Assembly: GCF_014652575.1 (NCBI RefSeq)
Contig: NZ_BMZB01000001.1
Span: 1,757,470 to 1,821,469 of the forward strand
Direction: 5' to 3'
DNA from: Asticcacaulis endophyticus
GTDB lineage: Bacteria; Pseudomonadota; Alphaproteobacteria; Caulobacterales; Caulobacteraceae
Length of the DNA: 64,000 bases
Shown here: piece by piece, positions 51,011 to 60,238 of the stretch
Numbering within the stretch: position 1 is the stretch's first letter
How the letters are laid out: each line of letters begins with the position of its first letter
Program-made: the position numbers and the translations under genes
The notes under the pieces: model-generated
The model's database searches: none
What the model was told of the DNA's origin: nothing
The model's input: the letters and a program-made list of their open reading frames with translations, nothing else

Positions 51011-53323
51011 ATGGCGACCAACACGAAAGCGTTCCACGGTATGCGCGTCCAATCTTTACGTCTGGCCTTGCTGACCACTTCTATGATGGCGGCGGCAAGT
51101 TTCGCCTATGCTAATGACGCGGCTGATCCCGCAGATGCCGTTGCCGCAGATGAACCGGTCGCGGAAGTGGTGGTCACAGCCACCAAGCGTAACACCAAGC
51201 TTCAGAAAACCCCGATGGCGATTTCGGCGGTCACTGGTGATACCCTGGCCAAGGTTGGCGCCATGACCATGGACGAATATGTCAAGTTCGTGCCGTCGCT
51301 GAAAGTCTCCGATGACGGTCCTGGCCGTGGCCGGATCAGCCTTCGTGGTATTCAGGGCACTGGCGAAGCTCTGGTCGGCGTGTTCTACGACGAAGCCCCG
51401 ATCACCGGTTCGGTCGGCGTGTCTTCGGATGCCGGTGGCCGTAACCCGGACACGACGGCGACCGACGTTGAGCGCATCGAGGTCCTGCGCGGCCCGCAAG
51501 GCACCATGTACGGCGGTTCAACCATGGGCGGCGCGGTTCGCATCATCATGAAAAAGCCGCGTCAGGTCTATGAAGGCTTTGTCTCCGGCAATTATTCCAG
51601 CGTTGACGGCGGCAAGGCTAATCATCAGTTATCGGCGATGGCCAACGTGCCGCTGATCGAGGATAAACTGGCGGCCCGTGTGGTGATGTATGAGCGTGAG
51701 CAGGGCGGCTGGATCGACAACCGCTACCTTGACCGCGAAGACATCAATAAAAGCACGACTAAGGGCGGGCGCCTGCTGCTGCGCTATACCCCGCTCGATA
51801 ACCTGACCATCGATGCCGCGGCCTTTGTTCAGAGCACGGATGCCGTATCCAACAACAACTGGAACCCGGCCTACGGCGACTATGTGCAGGAATCAAAGCT
51901 GCTGCTGCCTTACGAAGAAGACACTAAGGTCTATTCGCTGTCGGCCAACTGGGATATCGGCGACTACACCATCACCGGGTCATCAAGCTATTTCGTAGCT
52001 AAGTCGATCTATGCGGCGGACGATACCTCCTATGTGGCCAGCTACCGCACACCGGCGCGCTGCTCGGCCTATCTGGGCGTGACCTGCGTGGCGGGCACCC
52101 AGCAATACACAGACTATCTGGCCTATGTGAATTCCTACTATCCGGCAGCGATCTATTACCCGGACGAAGTGCGCAACTGGACCAACGAAATCCGCGTCAG
52201 CTCCAACTATTCCGGCCCGATCAACTTCACGGCGGGTGTCTATTACGAAAACCGAGATCAGGACACGGTCGGTTCCGACGTTCTGGCCGATGAAGCCACG
52301 GGTGAGCTGATCAAGCCGATCAAGTTCATCTATCACCGCTATGTCGATGATCATCTGGAGCAAAAGGCGATATTTGGTGAAGTCAATTATGACGTAACCG
52401 ATAAGTTGAAGGTCACTCTGGGCGGCCGTTACTTTGAGTATGAAAAGTCCGTGGGTGGTGAGACCGATGTGCCTTGGGATCTGATCGGCGCAACCTACCG
52501 TCCGTACTATGTGCGCCGGACCAAGGAAGACGGCACCCTGCTGAAGGTCAATGCCAGCTATGAATTCAATGATGATATCATGGCCTATGTGAACGTGGCC
52601 GAAGGCTATCGTCCCGGCGGCGTCAACCAGACCTTTGGCCTGCCGGATGCCCTTATCCCCTATGAGTCCGACAGTCTGACCAACTACGAAGCCGGTATCA
52701 AGACGGGCTGGTTCGACCGTGCCCTGTATGTCAACGCCGCGCTCTACATGGTTAAGTGGGAGAACATGCAGGTGTCGGGCCGTACCCCCAACGGTGCGTT
52801 CAGCTTCATCTCTAATGCCGGTGCGGCTGAGGTCAAGGGCTTTGAACTGGAATCAACCTGGACGCCACTTCCGGGCCTGACAATCAGCGGCAACTATAGC
52901 TACAATGACGCCCAACTGACCGAAGACCAGATCAATTCCTACGTGACTGCGGCTGGCCGAAAAGGCGATCGCATCACCTTCATCCCTAAGAACAAGGGCG
53001 CGATTTCGGCGGACTATAGCCGTCCGATCACCGCCTCGCTCAAGGGCTTCGTGCGCGGTGACGTCAACTATGTCGGCATTTCGTACTCGGAACTGTCGGT
53101 GGCCAATGTCTACCGCATGAAGAACCCGGCCTATACCCTTGCCAATCTGCGCGCCGGTTTCAGCCCGCTGGACGGCAACTGGGAAGCGTCGGTGTTCGTT
53201 CATAACCTGTTCGATCATGTCGCCATCACCCGCCTGACCAACTCTTCGACCACCCCGATTGGTGGTTCGGCGGTTTCGGCTCTGCCGCGCACCGTCGGCG
53301 TCAGCCTGACCAAGAAGTTCTGA
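51011..53323 (+). CDS. TonB-dependent receptor, hut-linked
   Basis: This 770-residue outer-membrane protein has a signal peptide ending SFAYAND, a TonB box AEVVVTATKR, the plug motifs RGIQGTGEALVG and IEVLRGPQGTMYGGSTMGG, and a barrel that closes with VGVSLTKKF, terminal Phe. This is the shorter FecA/BtuB-like class, distinct from the two glycan-type receptors elsewhere in the window. HutC-type operators before it and an M14 peptidase behind it suggest import of histidine-containing peptides or a histidine-metal complex. There is no STN domain. Confidence 0.92.
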   Translation: MATNTKAFHGMRVQSLRLALLTTSMMAAASFAYANDAADPADAVAADEPVAEVVVTATKRNTKLQKTPMAISAVTGDTLAKVGAMTMDEYVKFVPSLKVSDDGPGRGRISLRGIQGTGEALVGVFYDEAPITGSVGVSSDAGGRNPDTTATDVERIEVLRGPQGTMYGGSTMGGAVRIIMKKPRQVYEGFVSGNYSSVDGGKANHQLSAMANVPLIEDKLAARVVMYEREQGGWIDNRYLDREDINKSTTKGGRLLLRYTPLDNLTIDAAAFVQSTDAVSNNNWNPAYGDYVQESKLLLPYEEDTKVYSLSANWDIGDYTITGSSSYFVAKSIYAADDTSYVASYRTPARCSAYLGVTCVAGTQQYTDYLAYVNSYYPAAIYYPDEVRNWTNEIRVSSNYSGPINFTAGVYYENRDQDTVGSDVLADEATGELIKPIKFIYHRYVDDHLEQKAIFGEVNYDVTDKLKVTLGGRYFEYEKSVGGETDVPWDLIGATYRPYYVRRTKEDGTLLKVNASYEFNDDIMAYVNVAEGYRPGGVNQTFGLPDALIPYESDSLTNYEAGIKTGWFDRALYVNAALYMVKWENMQVSGRTPNGAFSFISNAGAAEVKGFELESTWTPLPGLTISGNYSYNDAQLTEDQINSYVTAAGRKGDRITFIPKNKGAISADYSRPITASLKGFVRGDVNYVGISYSELSVANVYRMKNPAYTLANLRAGFSPLDGNWEASVFVHNLFDHVAITRLTNSSTTPIGGSAVSALPRTVGVSLTKKF

Positions 53324-53330
53324 TCTGACT

Positions 53331-53362
53331 AAGGCCCGCACGATTTGAACCGTGCGGGCCTT
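53331..53362 (+). terminator. Strong hairpin between the TBDR and the M14 peptidase gene
   Basis: AAGGCCCGCACG (53331-53342) and CGTGCGGGCCTT (53351-53362) form a perfect 12-bp stem with an 8-base loop, followed by GTTTATAA. It begins 8 bp after the receptor stop. The peptidase start is only 28 bp further on, so either read-through is used to set a ratio or mRNA processing occurs here. Confidence 0.85.
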
Positions 53363-53390
53363 GTTTATAAAAGTAAGAGGGATCTACAAA

Positions 53391-55934
53391 ATGTTACAGC
53401 GGGTTAAACTCAAAACCTATGCGATGCTGGCTGCCTCCGTTCTGGCGCTGGCAACTGCCCCGATAGCGCTGGCAGACGTGCCGACCGCCGCCTCCGTAAT
53501 CGGCTTTACGCCGGGCGATGACTATAAACTCGCCAACTATCAGGACTCGATCAAATATTTCAAAGCTCTGGCGGCCAGTTCCGACAGCATCAAAATGGTC
53601 GAGGCGGGCAAGTCGACCCAGGGCCGTGTCATGGAATATGCGGTGATTTCATCGCCCGCAAACCTGGCCAAGCTTGATCACTACATCGATATCTCCAAGA
53701 AGCTCAGCGGTGCCCGTGGTCTGACCGACGAACAGGCAAAATTACTTGCGAAAGACGGCAAGGTCATCATCCACATCGACGGCGGTATGCACGCTTCCGA
53801 AGTGGCCGATCACCAGTTGCCGCTGGCTCTGGCCTATAAGCTGTTGTCGTCACCGAACGACCCCGAAGTGCAGGCCATTCTTGACAACGTCATTCTGGTG
53901 CTGTGGCCAACGCTGAACCCTGATGGTCAGGACATGGTCGTTGACTGGTATCGCAAGAACCTCGGCACCAAGTATGAAACCAGCCGCATGCCCTATCTCT
54001 ATCAGGATTATGTCGGTCACGATAACAACCGTGACGGCTATATGCTGAACATGAAGGAAAGCCGCGTCGCCACCAAAGCCGCGCGCGATTACGATCCGGT
54101 TATCTGGTACTCGCAGCACCAGGTCGCCCCGTTCCCGGCCCGTATCTGGATGCCGCCGTTCGCCGATCCGGTATCGTCGAATATCAGCCCCTATATGCGC
54201 ATCTGGACCAGTGCCATCGGCACTAATATGATGGCCCGCTTTGAATTTGAGCAAAAGCCGGGTGCTATCGCTCAGGCGCGCTTTGACAACTGGTATGCCG
54301 GTTTCCTCGACTACACCCACGTCTTCCGCAATACGATCTCGTTCTTTACCGAAGTCGCCCATGATTCCGCCACGCCCAAGGTCTATGACCCCAAGGACTT
54401 CCCGAAGAAGACCCAGGATTTCAAAGCCCAGATCATGTATCCAAACCCGTGGAAGGGGGGACTGTGGCGCCTGAAAGACTCGGTCGATTACATGATGACC
54501 GCCTCGATGTCGGTGCTGGATACCGGGGTGCGCTACAAAGAAGTCCTGCTCTATAACCGCTATCAGGCCGGACGCGACAATATCAAAAAGTTCCCCTCGG
54601 AAGGGCTGCACGCTTACGTCATCCCGGCCGGTCAGACCGATATGGGTGAAGCCGCTGAACTGACGCAAAAGTTTATCGACCTTGGCGTCGAAGTTCATCA
54701 GGCGAAATCCGAAATTACCTTGGGCGGTAAGACCTATCCGGCGGGTTCGTTCGTGCTGTTGACCGATCAGCCGTTCTCCGGTCTTATCCCTGAATTGCTG
54801 GGTATCCAGAAATATCCAGACGCCATTCTGGCCGGTGACGGCACGGCGGCGGAACTGCCTTATGACACAACCGGCTGGACCCTGCCGCTGCAGATGGGGG
54901 TAACCGCTGAGGCGGTGAACGCTCCGGTGGGTACGGCAGAACGCGGCCAACTGGCCAAGATCACCACAGCTTCGGCTCCGGCGGGCGCTATCACCGGTAA
55001 GGGCAGTCGCTATGTCCTCAGCCGTAAGGTCAATGCGTCCTATGCCGCGACCAATGATGTCATTAAGGCGGGTGGAAAGCTGGCCTATGCCAAGTCGACC
55101 GGTGATTTCGTCGTCACGGGCCTCAAGCCTGCCGCCATGCAGACGATTGCCTCAAAGCATAAGCTGGCGGTCACGACCGCGGCGTTTGGCACCGGTACCG
55201 ACTCGCTTAAGCCTGCCCGGATCGGCATGTATCGGCCGTGGGGTTCCAACATGGACGAAGGCTGGACGCGCTGGATTCTGGAGCAGTACAACTATGGCCT
55301 GACCAGTGTTTATAATGGCGATGTCAAGGCTGGCGCTTTGGATGATAAGTTCGACACGATCATCCTTCCGGACATGGGTGGCCGTCGCACCGGCGCGCTT
55401 AAGTCGCTCAAGGAGGGCCTGAGCGCCGAAGATACCCCCGCCGATTATGCGGGCGGTATTGGCGAAGAGGGGGCCGAGGCCCTCAAAGGCTTCGTGTCCG
55501 AAGGCGGCACCCTGGTGGTCATGAACAACACCTCCGATGCTATTATCGAGCTGTTCGACCTGCCGGTCACCAATGTGCTCAAGGACGTAAAGCCCGAAGT
55601 ATTCTTCTGCGCCGGGGCCTTGCTTGAGGTCGAATTGGGCGAAGCGTCTGAGGTCACCGCCGGTCTGTCGGCCAAGCCGATCATCATGTTCCAGGGCGGT
55701 CCGGCCTTTGAGGTCAAGGACGGCTTTAAGGGCAAGGTGCTGGCGTCTTACGCTAAGGATGCAAGTCCGTTGCGCTCAGGCGTGATCCACGGCCCTGAAA
55801 CCATTCAGGGCAAGGCAGCGGCCCTTGAGGTCGAATACGGTAAGGGCAAGATCCTGCTGTACGGCTTTGAACCGCAATGGCGCGGCCAGACCCATAATAC
55901 CTATAAGTTCGTCTTCAACAGCTTTTATAAATAA
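53391..55934 (+). CDS. Secreted M14-family zinc carboxypeptidase, large form
   Basis: The ATG at 53391 follows AAGAGGGA and gives 847 residues with a signal peptide ending IALAD. The M14 zinc motif is H134-AS-E137 in GGMHASEVAD, followed by WPTLNPDG, GHDNNRDGYM and WYSQHQVAP, the last offering the third zinc histidine. The catalytic domain covers about residues 35-380. The remaining 450 residues include a glutamine-amidotransferase-like region (DTIILPDMGG, GGTLVVMNNTSDA). M14 enzymes remove C-terminal residues from peptides; here it probably prepares peptides for, or after, uptake by the preceding receptor. Confidence 0.9.
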   Translation: MLQRVKLKTYAMLAASVLALATAPIALADVPTAASVIGFTPGDDYKLANYQDSIKYFKALAASSDSIKMVEAGKSTQGRVMEYAVISSPANLAKLDHYIDISKKLSGARGLTDEQAKLLAKDGKVIIHIDGGMHASEVADHQLPLALAYKLLSSPNDPEVQAILDNVILVLWPTLNPDGQDMVVDWYRKNLGTKYETSRMPYLYQDYVGHDNNRDGYMLNMKESRVATKAARDYDPVIWYSQHQVAPFPARIWMPPFADPVSSNISPYMRIWTSAIGTNMMARFEFEQKPGAIAQARFDNWYAGFLDYTHVFRNTISFFTEVAHDSATPKVYDPKDFPKKTQDFKAQIMYPNPWKGGLWRLKDSVDYMMTASMSVLDTGVRYKEVLLYNRYQAGRDNIKKFPSEGLHAYVIPAGQTDMGEAAELTQKFIDLGVEVHQAKSEITLGGKTYPAGSFVLLTDQPFSGLIPELLGIQKYPDAILAGDGTAAELPYDTTGWTLPLQMGVTAEAVNAPVGTAERGQLAKITTASAPAGAITGKGSRYVLSRKVNASYAATNDVIKAGGKLAYAKSTGDFVVTGLKPAAMQTIASKHKLAVTTAAFGTGTDSLKPARIGMYRPWGSNMDEGWTRWILEQYNYGLTSVYNGDVKAGALDDKFDTIILPDMGGRRTGALKSLKEGLSAEDTPADYAGGIGEEGAEALKGFVSEGGTLVVMNNTSDAIIELFDLPVTNVLKDVKPEVFFCAGALLEVELGEASEVTAGLSAKPIIMFQGGPAFEVKDGFKGKVLASYAKDASPLRSGVIHGPETIQGKAAALEVEYGKGKILLYGFEPQWRGQTHNTYKFVFNSFYK

Positions 55935-55999
55935 CTGAACTACAGGGAAAATAATCGCGAAGTAGACTAATCCTCAGTTAGTAAGCATAGCGTGTGAAG

Positions 56000-56029
56000 C
56001 GGCGGCCCTCAGAAGCGTGAGGGCCGCCG
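56000..56029. terminator. Bidirectional terminator between the M14 and HutC-like genes
   Basis: CGGCGGCCCTC (56000-56010) and GAGGGCCGCCG (56019-56029) pair perfectly around an 8-base loop with TTTTGCGTTT behind. It lies between convergent genes and can end both transcripts. Confidence 0.88.
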
Positions 56030-56057
56030 TTTTGCGTTTAATATGCCGTCAGATTAC

Positions 56058-56798
56058 TTAGGCCTTTTCAACCTCGTCGCGGGTGGAGCGCGCGATCAGG
56101 CGATAGGTTTTGCTATCGAATATTTGCCGCACCGTCGTAATGCGTTCATCGGCACGCCATGTGCGCCGCTCAACCATCAGGCAGACCATCTTACGGTCGC
56201 CCCACAGGCGGCGGGCCGTGTCTGCATCGGCATTGATGGCGCTGATCTGGTTTTCCACCTGCGTCCACGGTACGGCCTCCAGCAACCAGTGACCGGGGGA
56301 TTGCGCGCTGAAATCGGCATGTTCGGCTTCTGGTACGGCGCCCAGATTGATGAGGCGGTCTTCATGGCCCATAGGCCGCTCCGCCGCATAATGCACGCCG
56401 GTAAGGTGCAGGATGCGCCCGCCTTTGCCCGCCAGTTCTATCTCGTCCGGCCCGGAGGCGGTACGAACGGTTTTGGAGGTTAGTTCAAACCGATAGGTTT
56501 CACCACGCGCGGCCACCTCAATCTGGATGTCCGGTACATCCAGAACGGTCGAATCGACCCGCGGCAATTTAACGAAACTGCCCGCCCGCTTGCGCCGCTC
56601 AATCAATCCCTCAGCGCTCAGAGCCGACAAGGCCTGATTGACCGTCATGCGTGCACAGCCGTATGCCTGCATCAATTCGTGCTCAAACGGGATTTTGTGG
56701 CCCGGACGTAAGGTGCCGTCGTTGATCTGCGCTTCGATATCCTGACGGATGCGCAGGTGAAGCGGACGCTTGTCGGCTGTTGGGTTATCGGTAGTCAT
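56058..56798 (-). CDS. Second HutC-like repressor (GntR family, UTRA domain)
   Basis: This 246-residue protein is collinear with HutC at 42516. They share LLEAVPWTQVENQISA-type UTRA sequence, the ERRKRAGSFVKLPR hinge and the winged helix GCARMTVNQALSALSAEGLI. It is separated from the hut operon by the TBDR and M14 genes, which it probably controls together with HutC. The recognition helices differ slightly (NQALSAL instead of NKAMSAL), which could explain the second palindrome type at 50840. A gene symbol is not given because it is a paralogue of unclear name. Confidence 0.9.
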   Translation of the reverse strand: MTTDNPTADKRPLHLRIRQDIEAQINDGTLRPGHKIPFEHELMQAYGCARMTVNQALSALSAEGLIERRKRAGSFVKLPRVDSTVLDVPDIQIEVAARGETYRFELTSKTVRTASGPDEIELAGKGGRILHLTGVHYAAERPMGHEDRLINLGAVPEAEHADFSAQSPGHWLLEAVPWTQVENQISAINADADTARRLWGDRKMVCLMVERRTWRADERITTVRQIFDSKTYRLIARSTRDEVEKA

Positions 56799-56914
56799 CT
56801 ATACAGCCGTTCCGGAGGGTAAATCAGACAATAGATGTAAAGGGCCCACCGAATTGAGTAAAGGACTTGTGTGCATTGACAACTGCCTGATCGCCGTCAA
56901 TTAATTTCACCATA

Positions 56915-57790
56915 TCAGCCCCACTTCATTTCGCCGAGCGCGACCTTGGCGCCGATCGAAAGGGCGATCCCCATGCCGGCTTGTGGATAGCGCTGGGTCA
57001 TCGCTTCGATCAGGGTAGCACTATCCTTGGCCTTGGCCAGTTCGTCTTCGAAGGCGAGGAGATAGGTACGGGTATAGTCTATTGCAGAACCATCAAGGGC
57101 GACGCCGGGCATCATATGGCCGGGGACGACCACCTTCGGGTTACGCGCGGCCATCTCTTCCAAAGTCTTCACCCAGGCGGCCCGGCCCTCCGCCGTCGCC
57201 GTATCAGCGGTCCAGACGTGAACGCCGCTGAAGATAAGGACTCCGCCAAAAATGGCCTCCAACGAGGGTACCCAAAGGTAGCGACGATTGGCCAGCCCTT
57301 TGGCCGCAACGATCTCGATCGTCTTACCTTCCAAAGTCAGGTGCGACGCGTCCGAAACTTCGGGGATTACAACATCCGTCAGAGTTTGCGGGCCGTTTTC
57401 CTTCAATTGCGGTCCCCAGGTATCCAGCTTCTTCTGGACGCTGGCCTTGATCGCCGCAACCGTATCGCTGGCGGCAACTACCTTGGCCTTGGGGAAGCTT
57501 TTGTGGATAGGACCGAGGCTGAAATAATAGTCAGGGTCGCTTTGGCTGATATAGATGGTCTTCAGGGTCTTGCCCGACGCGGTGATTTCAGAGGCCAATG
57601 CCTGCCCATCGGGGAGGGTAAAGCCGCCGTCGATGAGAATCGCGTCGTGTTGTCCGGTAATCAGAACCGGGGCCCGAAAGAAGCCGTTTTCACCCGCGGG
57701 GAATGATTTCCAGGTCAGGGGCGTGGCGGCCGAGGAGGGCTCGGCCGATGCGAAGACGGCGGCTGATCCGGTTGCGAGGATGGATTTCAT
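56915..57790 (-). CDS. Beta-lactamase-fold protein with altered metal motif
   Basis: I chose ATG 57788-57790 because GGAGA precedes it; the product is 291 residues with a signal-like N-terminus ending SSAAT. The fold is suggested by AILIDGGF, IYISQSDPDYYF, VVPGHMM and the strand order of metallo-beta-lactamase-fold hydrolases. The HxHxDH zinc motif is replaced by SQSDPDYY (residues 82-89), although the later His in PGHMM is kept. Zinc hydrolase activity is therefore doubtful. It lies 44 bp downstream of the DsbA-like gene on the same strand and is probably co-expressed under the LysR regulator at 58635. Confidence 0.75.
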   Translation of the reverse strand: MKSILATGSAAVFASAEPSSAATPLTWKSFPAGENGFFRAPVLITGQHDAILIDGGFTLPDGQALASEITASGKTLKTIYISQSDPDYYFSLGPIHKSFPKAKVVAASDTVAAIKASVQKKLDTWGPQLKENGPQTLTDVVIPEVSDASHLTLEGKTIEIVAAKGLANRRYLWVPSLEAIFGGVLIFSGVHVWTADTATAEGRAAWVKTLEEMAARNPKVVVPGHMMPGVALDGSAIDYTRTYLLAFEDELAKAKDSATLIEAMTQRYPQAGMGIALSIGAKVALGEMKWG

Positions 57791-57834
57791 GGTTTGTCTC
57801 CGATTTAACATTGTTAAGAGCTCCTTGGGGTGAT

Positions 57835-58515
57835 TTAGAGATAGAGAACGTTTAAACTTTCCGCAGCGCGATCCGATGCCGCGCCCTCGCGCGTCAATTC
57901 GGTGACCAATGCCTCTAGTCCACCAAACAAGGCACTGGTCAGGACAGGATAACGCTTGCCATCGCGCTCGATGATCAGAGCGGGCACGCCGGTCGCGTTA
58001 AACTCGTGCATCAAGGACTGAGCCTTATCGATACGCTGGCGGTTGGCGAGGACGAGGGCTTCGTCCGGTGCGAGAAGAGCGTTGGCCGCTGTAGTGAGGC
58101 CCAAGCTTGCCAATATGTCTGACAGGACCGGTAGGGACGAAACGTCACGGCCCTCCACATAGCGTGCTGTCTGGATGGCCTTTAGCGCGTCACGCTCACG
58201 ATCTGGCTGCGTAATGTTGGCGGCGGTTAAGGCCAGGGTGGCTGGACCGGAATCGAACATCTGTGCAAAGTTTTCCAGCACATTGTTGCGATAGTCGTCG
58301 CTGAACGTCTGGTCCGTCAGGCGGGCAATACGTTGGTCGTTCGACCAGGCATAGGCCGAGAAAGACCGATCCATGGGACGCGCACCCGAACCTGAAAACA
58401 GCCCTGTGGGTGCCAGTTCGATGACTGCGCCTGAAATGCCAGCCAGTTTATCAAGTGCGGGCGAGGCGCCGTAGCACCAGCCGCACAGGGGGTCGAAGAG
58501 ATAGGTGATCAGCAT
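57835..58515 (-). CDS. DsbA-family thioredoxin-fold protein (FrnE/HCCA-isomerase-like)
   Basis: This 226-residue cytoplasmic protein, with no signal peptide, has a thioredoxin-fold CGWC at residues 11-14 (DPLCGWCYGASPAL), followed by an all-helical insertion and GVPALIIERDG with the cis-proline. It is a likely dithiol oxidoreductase acting on small molecules or proteins. It is divergent from a LysR gene 119 bp away and followed by the altered beta-lactamase-fold gene, a small stress or detoxification unit by appearance. Confidence 0.85.
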   Translation of the reverse strand: MLITYLFDPLCGWCYGASPALDKLAGISGAVIELAPTGLFSGSGARPMDRSFSAYAWSNDQRIARLTDQTFSDDYRNNVLENFAQMFDSGPATLALTAANITQPDRERDALKAIQTARYVEGRDVSSLPVLSDILASLGLTTAANALLAPDEALVLANRQRIDKAQSLMHEFNATGVPALIIERDGKRYPVLTSALFGGLEALVTELTREGAASDRAAESLNVLYL

Positions 58516-58634
58516 GATACGTCCTCAACTTGTTTACAGGCTGTAAGATACCAGAGAAGACTTCGCGCTATAATAGGGATCAATCTTTACATACTGTCTG
58601 TTTTTGACATACAATCTCCACTCAGGAGACAGGC

Positions 58635-59516
58635 GTGGCCAAGCATATGAATCTCAATCGGCTGGCCTATTTTACAGCCGTTGTTGAAACCCAATCTTTC
58701 ACGGCCGCGGCCGCGAGGCTCGGCACAACAAAGGCCGTCGTCAGCCAGCAGGTGGCTAGGCTTGAAGAAGAGCTTGGTACAAGCTTGTTGATCCGAACGA
58801 CACGCCATGTTCGCGCCACGGAAACTGGCATGGGCTTCTATGCGCGGTGCGTGATCATCCTTCGCGAAGCCGAAGACGCCTTTGATGCCATGGCTGAAGG
58901 TGCAACCCTTCCATCAGGTATTCTGCGTCTGACTGTGCCCTTTGACTATGGCATTTCGGTTATCGTGCCAAAGGTTGCGGCTTTCACTGCGCGTTACCCT
59001 GGTTGTGAGGTCGACCTTTCATTAAAGGATGAAGCGGTGGATCTGATCTCAGGTCACATCGATATGGCCATTCGTGTGGGCTGGCTGACCGATTCCAGTC
59101 TGCAGGCCCGCCGGATTGGTGCGTTCAAGCAGATCCTCGTGGCAGGTTCGCAAATGGCACTTGTCGTCTCTGGCCTTAAGTCGCCGGAAGCTTTGGAAGC
59201 GTTGCCGTTTATTGCCAACGGTGCCTTGCGCCATCCTCTGCAGTGGAGTTTCTCCCGCGGCGAAATCGACCGCAAATCCGCCAGGCTCCATGCCGCGATT
59301 ACGATAGATGCAACGCTCGCCGTTTTGGCGGCCGTTCGGGCTGGTGCTGGCCTTTCCGTGTTGCCCGACTATGTTGCAAACCCGATGATCGCGTCGGGAG
59401 AACTTATTCATGTCCTGCCGGAATGGGAACTTCCGTCAGGCGGGATATTCGTAGTCTTCCCCGCCGCCAGATACAGGCCCGCGAATGTTCGCGCCTTTGT
59501 CGATATGCTGCTCTAA
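58635..59516 (+). CDS. LysR-family transcriptional regulator
   Basis: This 293-residue protein starts at GTG 58635, with AGGAGA in front; ATG 58647 is an alternative. The winged helix is LNRLAYFTAVVETQSFTAAAARLGTTKAVVSQQVARLE, followed by the substrate-binding domain (ILRLTVPFDYGISVIVP, LPFIANGALRHP). It is divergent from the DsbA-like gene, the usual layout in which a LysR protein activates its neighbour. Confidence 0.93.
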   Translation: MAKHMNLNRLAYFTAVVETQSFTAAAARLGTTKAVVSQQVARLEEELGTSLLIRTTRHVRATETGMGFYARCVIILREAEDAFDAMAEGATLPSGILRLTVPFDYGISVIVPKVAAFTARYPGCEVDLSLKDEAVDLISGHIDMAIRVGWLTDSSLQARRIGAFKQILVAGSQMALVVSGLKSPEALEALPFIANGALRHPLQWSFSRGEIDRKSARLHAAITIDATLAVLAAVRAGAGLSVLPDYVANPMIASGELIHVLPEWELPSGGIFVVFPAARYRPANVRAFVDMLL

Positions 59517-59773
59517 CACCCGAGTTAACGGCGAACCGCGTCAGTGCTCATATTGATCCGGTTAGATTTTTGTTTTCATTCGGTATGTGGCTCGGTGGTT
59601 GTGGGCTCCCGCACCCACCGAAACCGACATAACGTCAGAACTTTCTAATGCCGGTGTTCTTCGGCTTCTGCGTGCCCTTGATCCTCCGGCATTGTCCCAG
59701 AACTAAGCTTATGAGCTGGCGGTTTCGAGCTAACTAACTCTCGTATTATTGCGACGCTAGATACATATATAAA

Positions 59774-60238
59774 TCACCCCGTCTTGTCTGAAGCATAGGT
59801 CTTGTGATCATATGAACCGCTTGGTAAGCCGTTCAAACCTAAATCCGCGACAGTGAAGCCGTAGTAGACCTGACGGGAGGCGGCTAGAGCTGAGGATATA
59901 ATTCCGTCCAGCCGGCAGGCTTCCGGGGTGACACACTGCACGCAGGTCGCCGGCAGTATCCGGGTGCAGGTGGCGGATGGGCGCTTCCCGTCCACGGCTT
60001 CGATTACGTGTTGAAGCCTTATCTGGTCGGCGGGCTTGGCCAGTATAAACCCGCCCTTGCGTCCGCGCATGGATTTCAGAAATCCATGCCTGCGCATGAG
60101 GTTGAGAATAAACTCGACGAAATGAAGCGGTGAATTGATCTGTTCTGAAATTTCAGGCGCCCGCAGGGGCGGGCCGAGATGTGACTTCGCCAGATATTGC
60201 ATGACCCTGAGCGTTGTCTTGGCACGCTGTGTAATCAT
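59774..60238 (-). CDS. Rrf2-family regulator with four clustered cysteines
   Basis: This 154-residue protein has a winged-helix N-terminus ([32 protein letters not shown]) with [13 protein letters not shown], the Rrf2 wing, then cysteines at residues 91, 99, 102 and 108. Three or four such cysteines usually hold an iron-sulfur cluster that senses oxygen, NO or sulfur status. Its start overlaps the stop of the flavin monooxygenase gene (ATGA), so the two are one transcript, and it may control the sulfur-type locus or itself. Confidence 0.9.
   Translation of the reverse strand: MITQRAKTTLRVMQYLAKSHLGPPLRAPEISEQINSPLHFVEFILNLMRRHGFLKSMRGRKGGFILAKPADQIRLQHVIEAVDGKRPSATCTRILPATCVQCVTPEACRLDGIISSALAASRQVYYGFTVADLGLNGLPSGSYDHKTYASDKTG

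Noticed and set aside
53850-54950. 366-codon open frame on the minus strand
   Set aside because: It is a shadow of the M14 peptidase gene, with no domain and no start signal.
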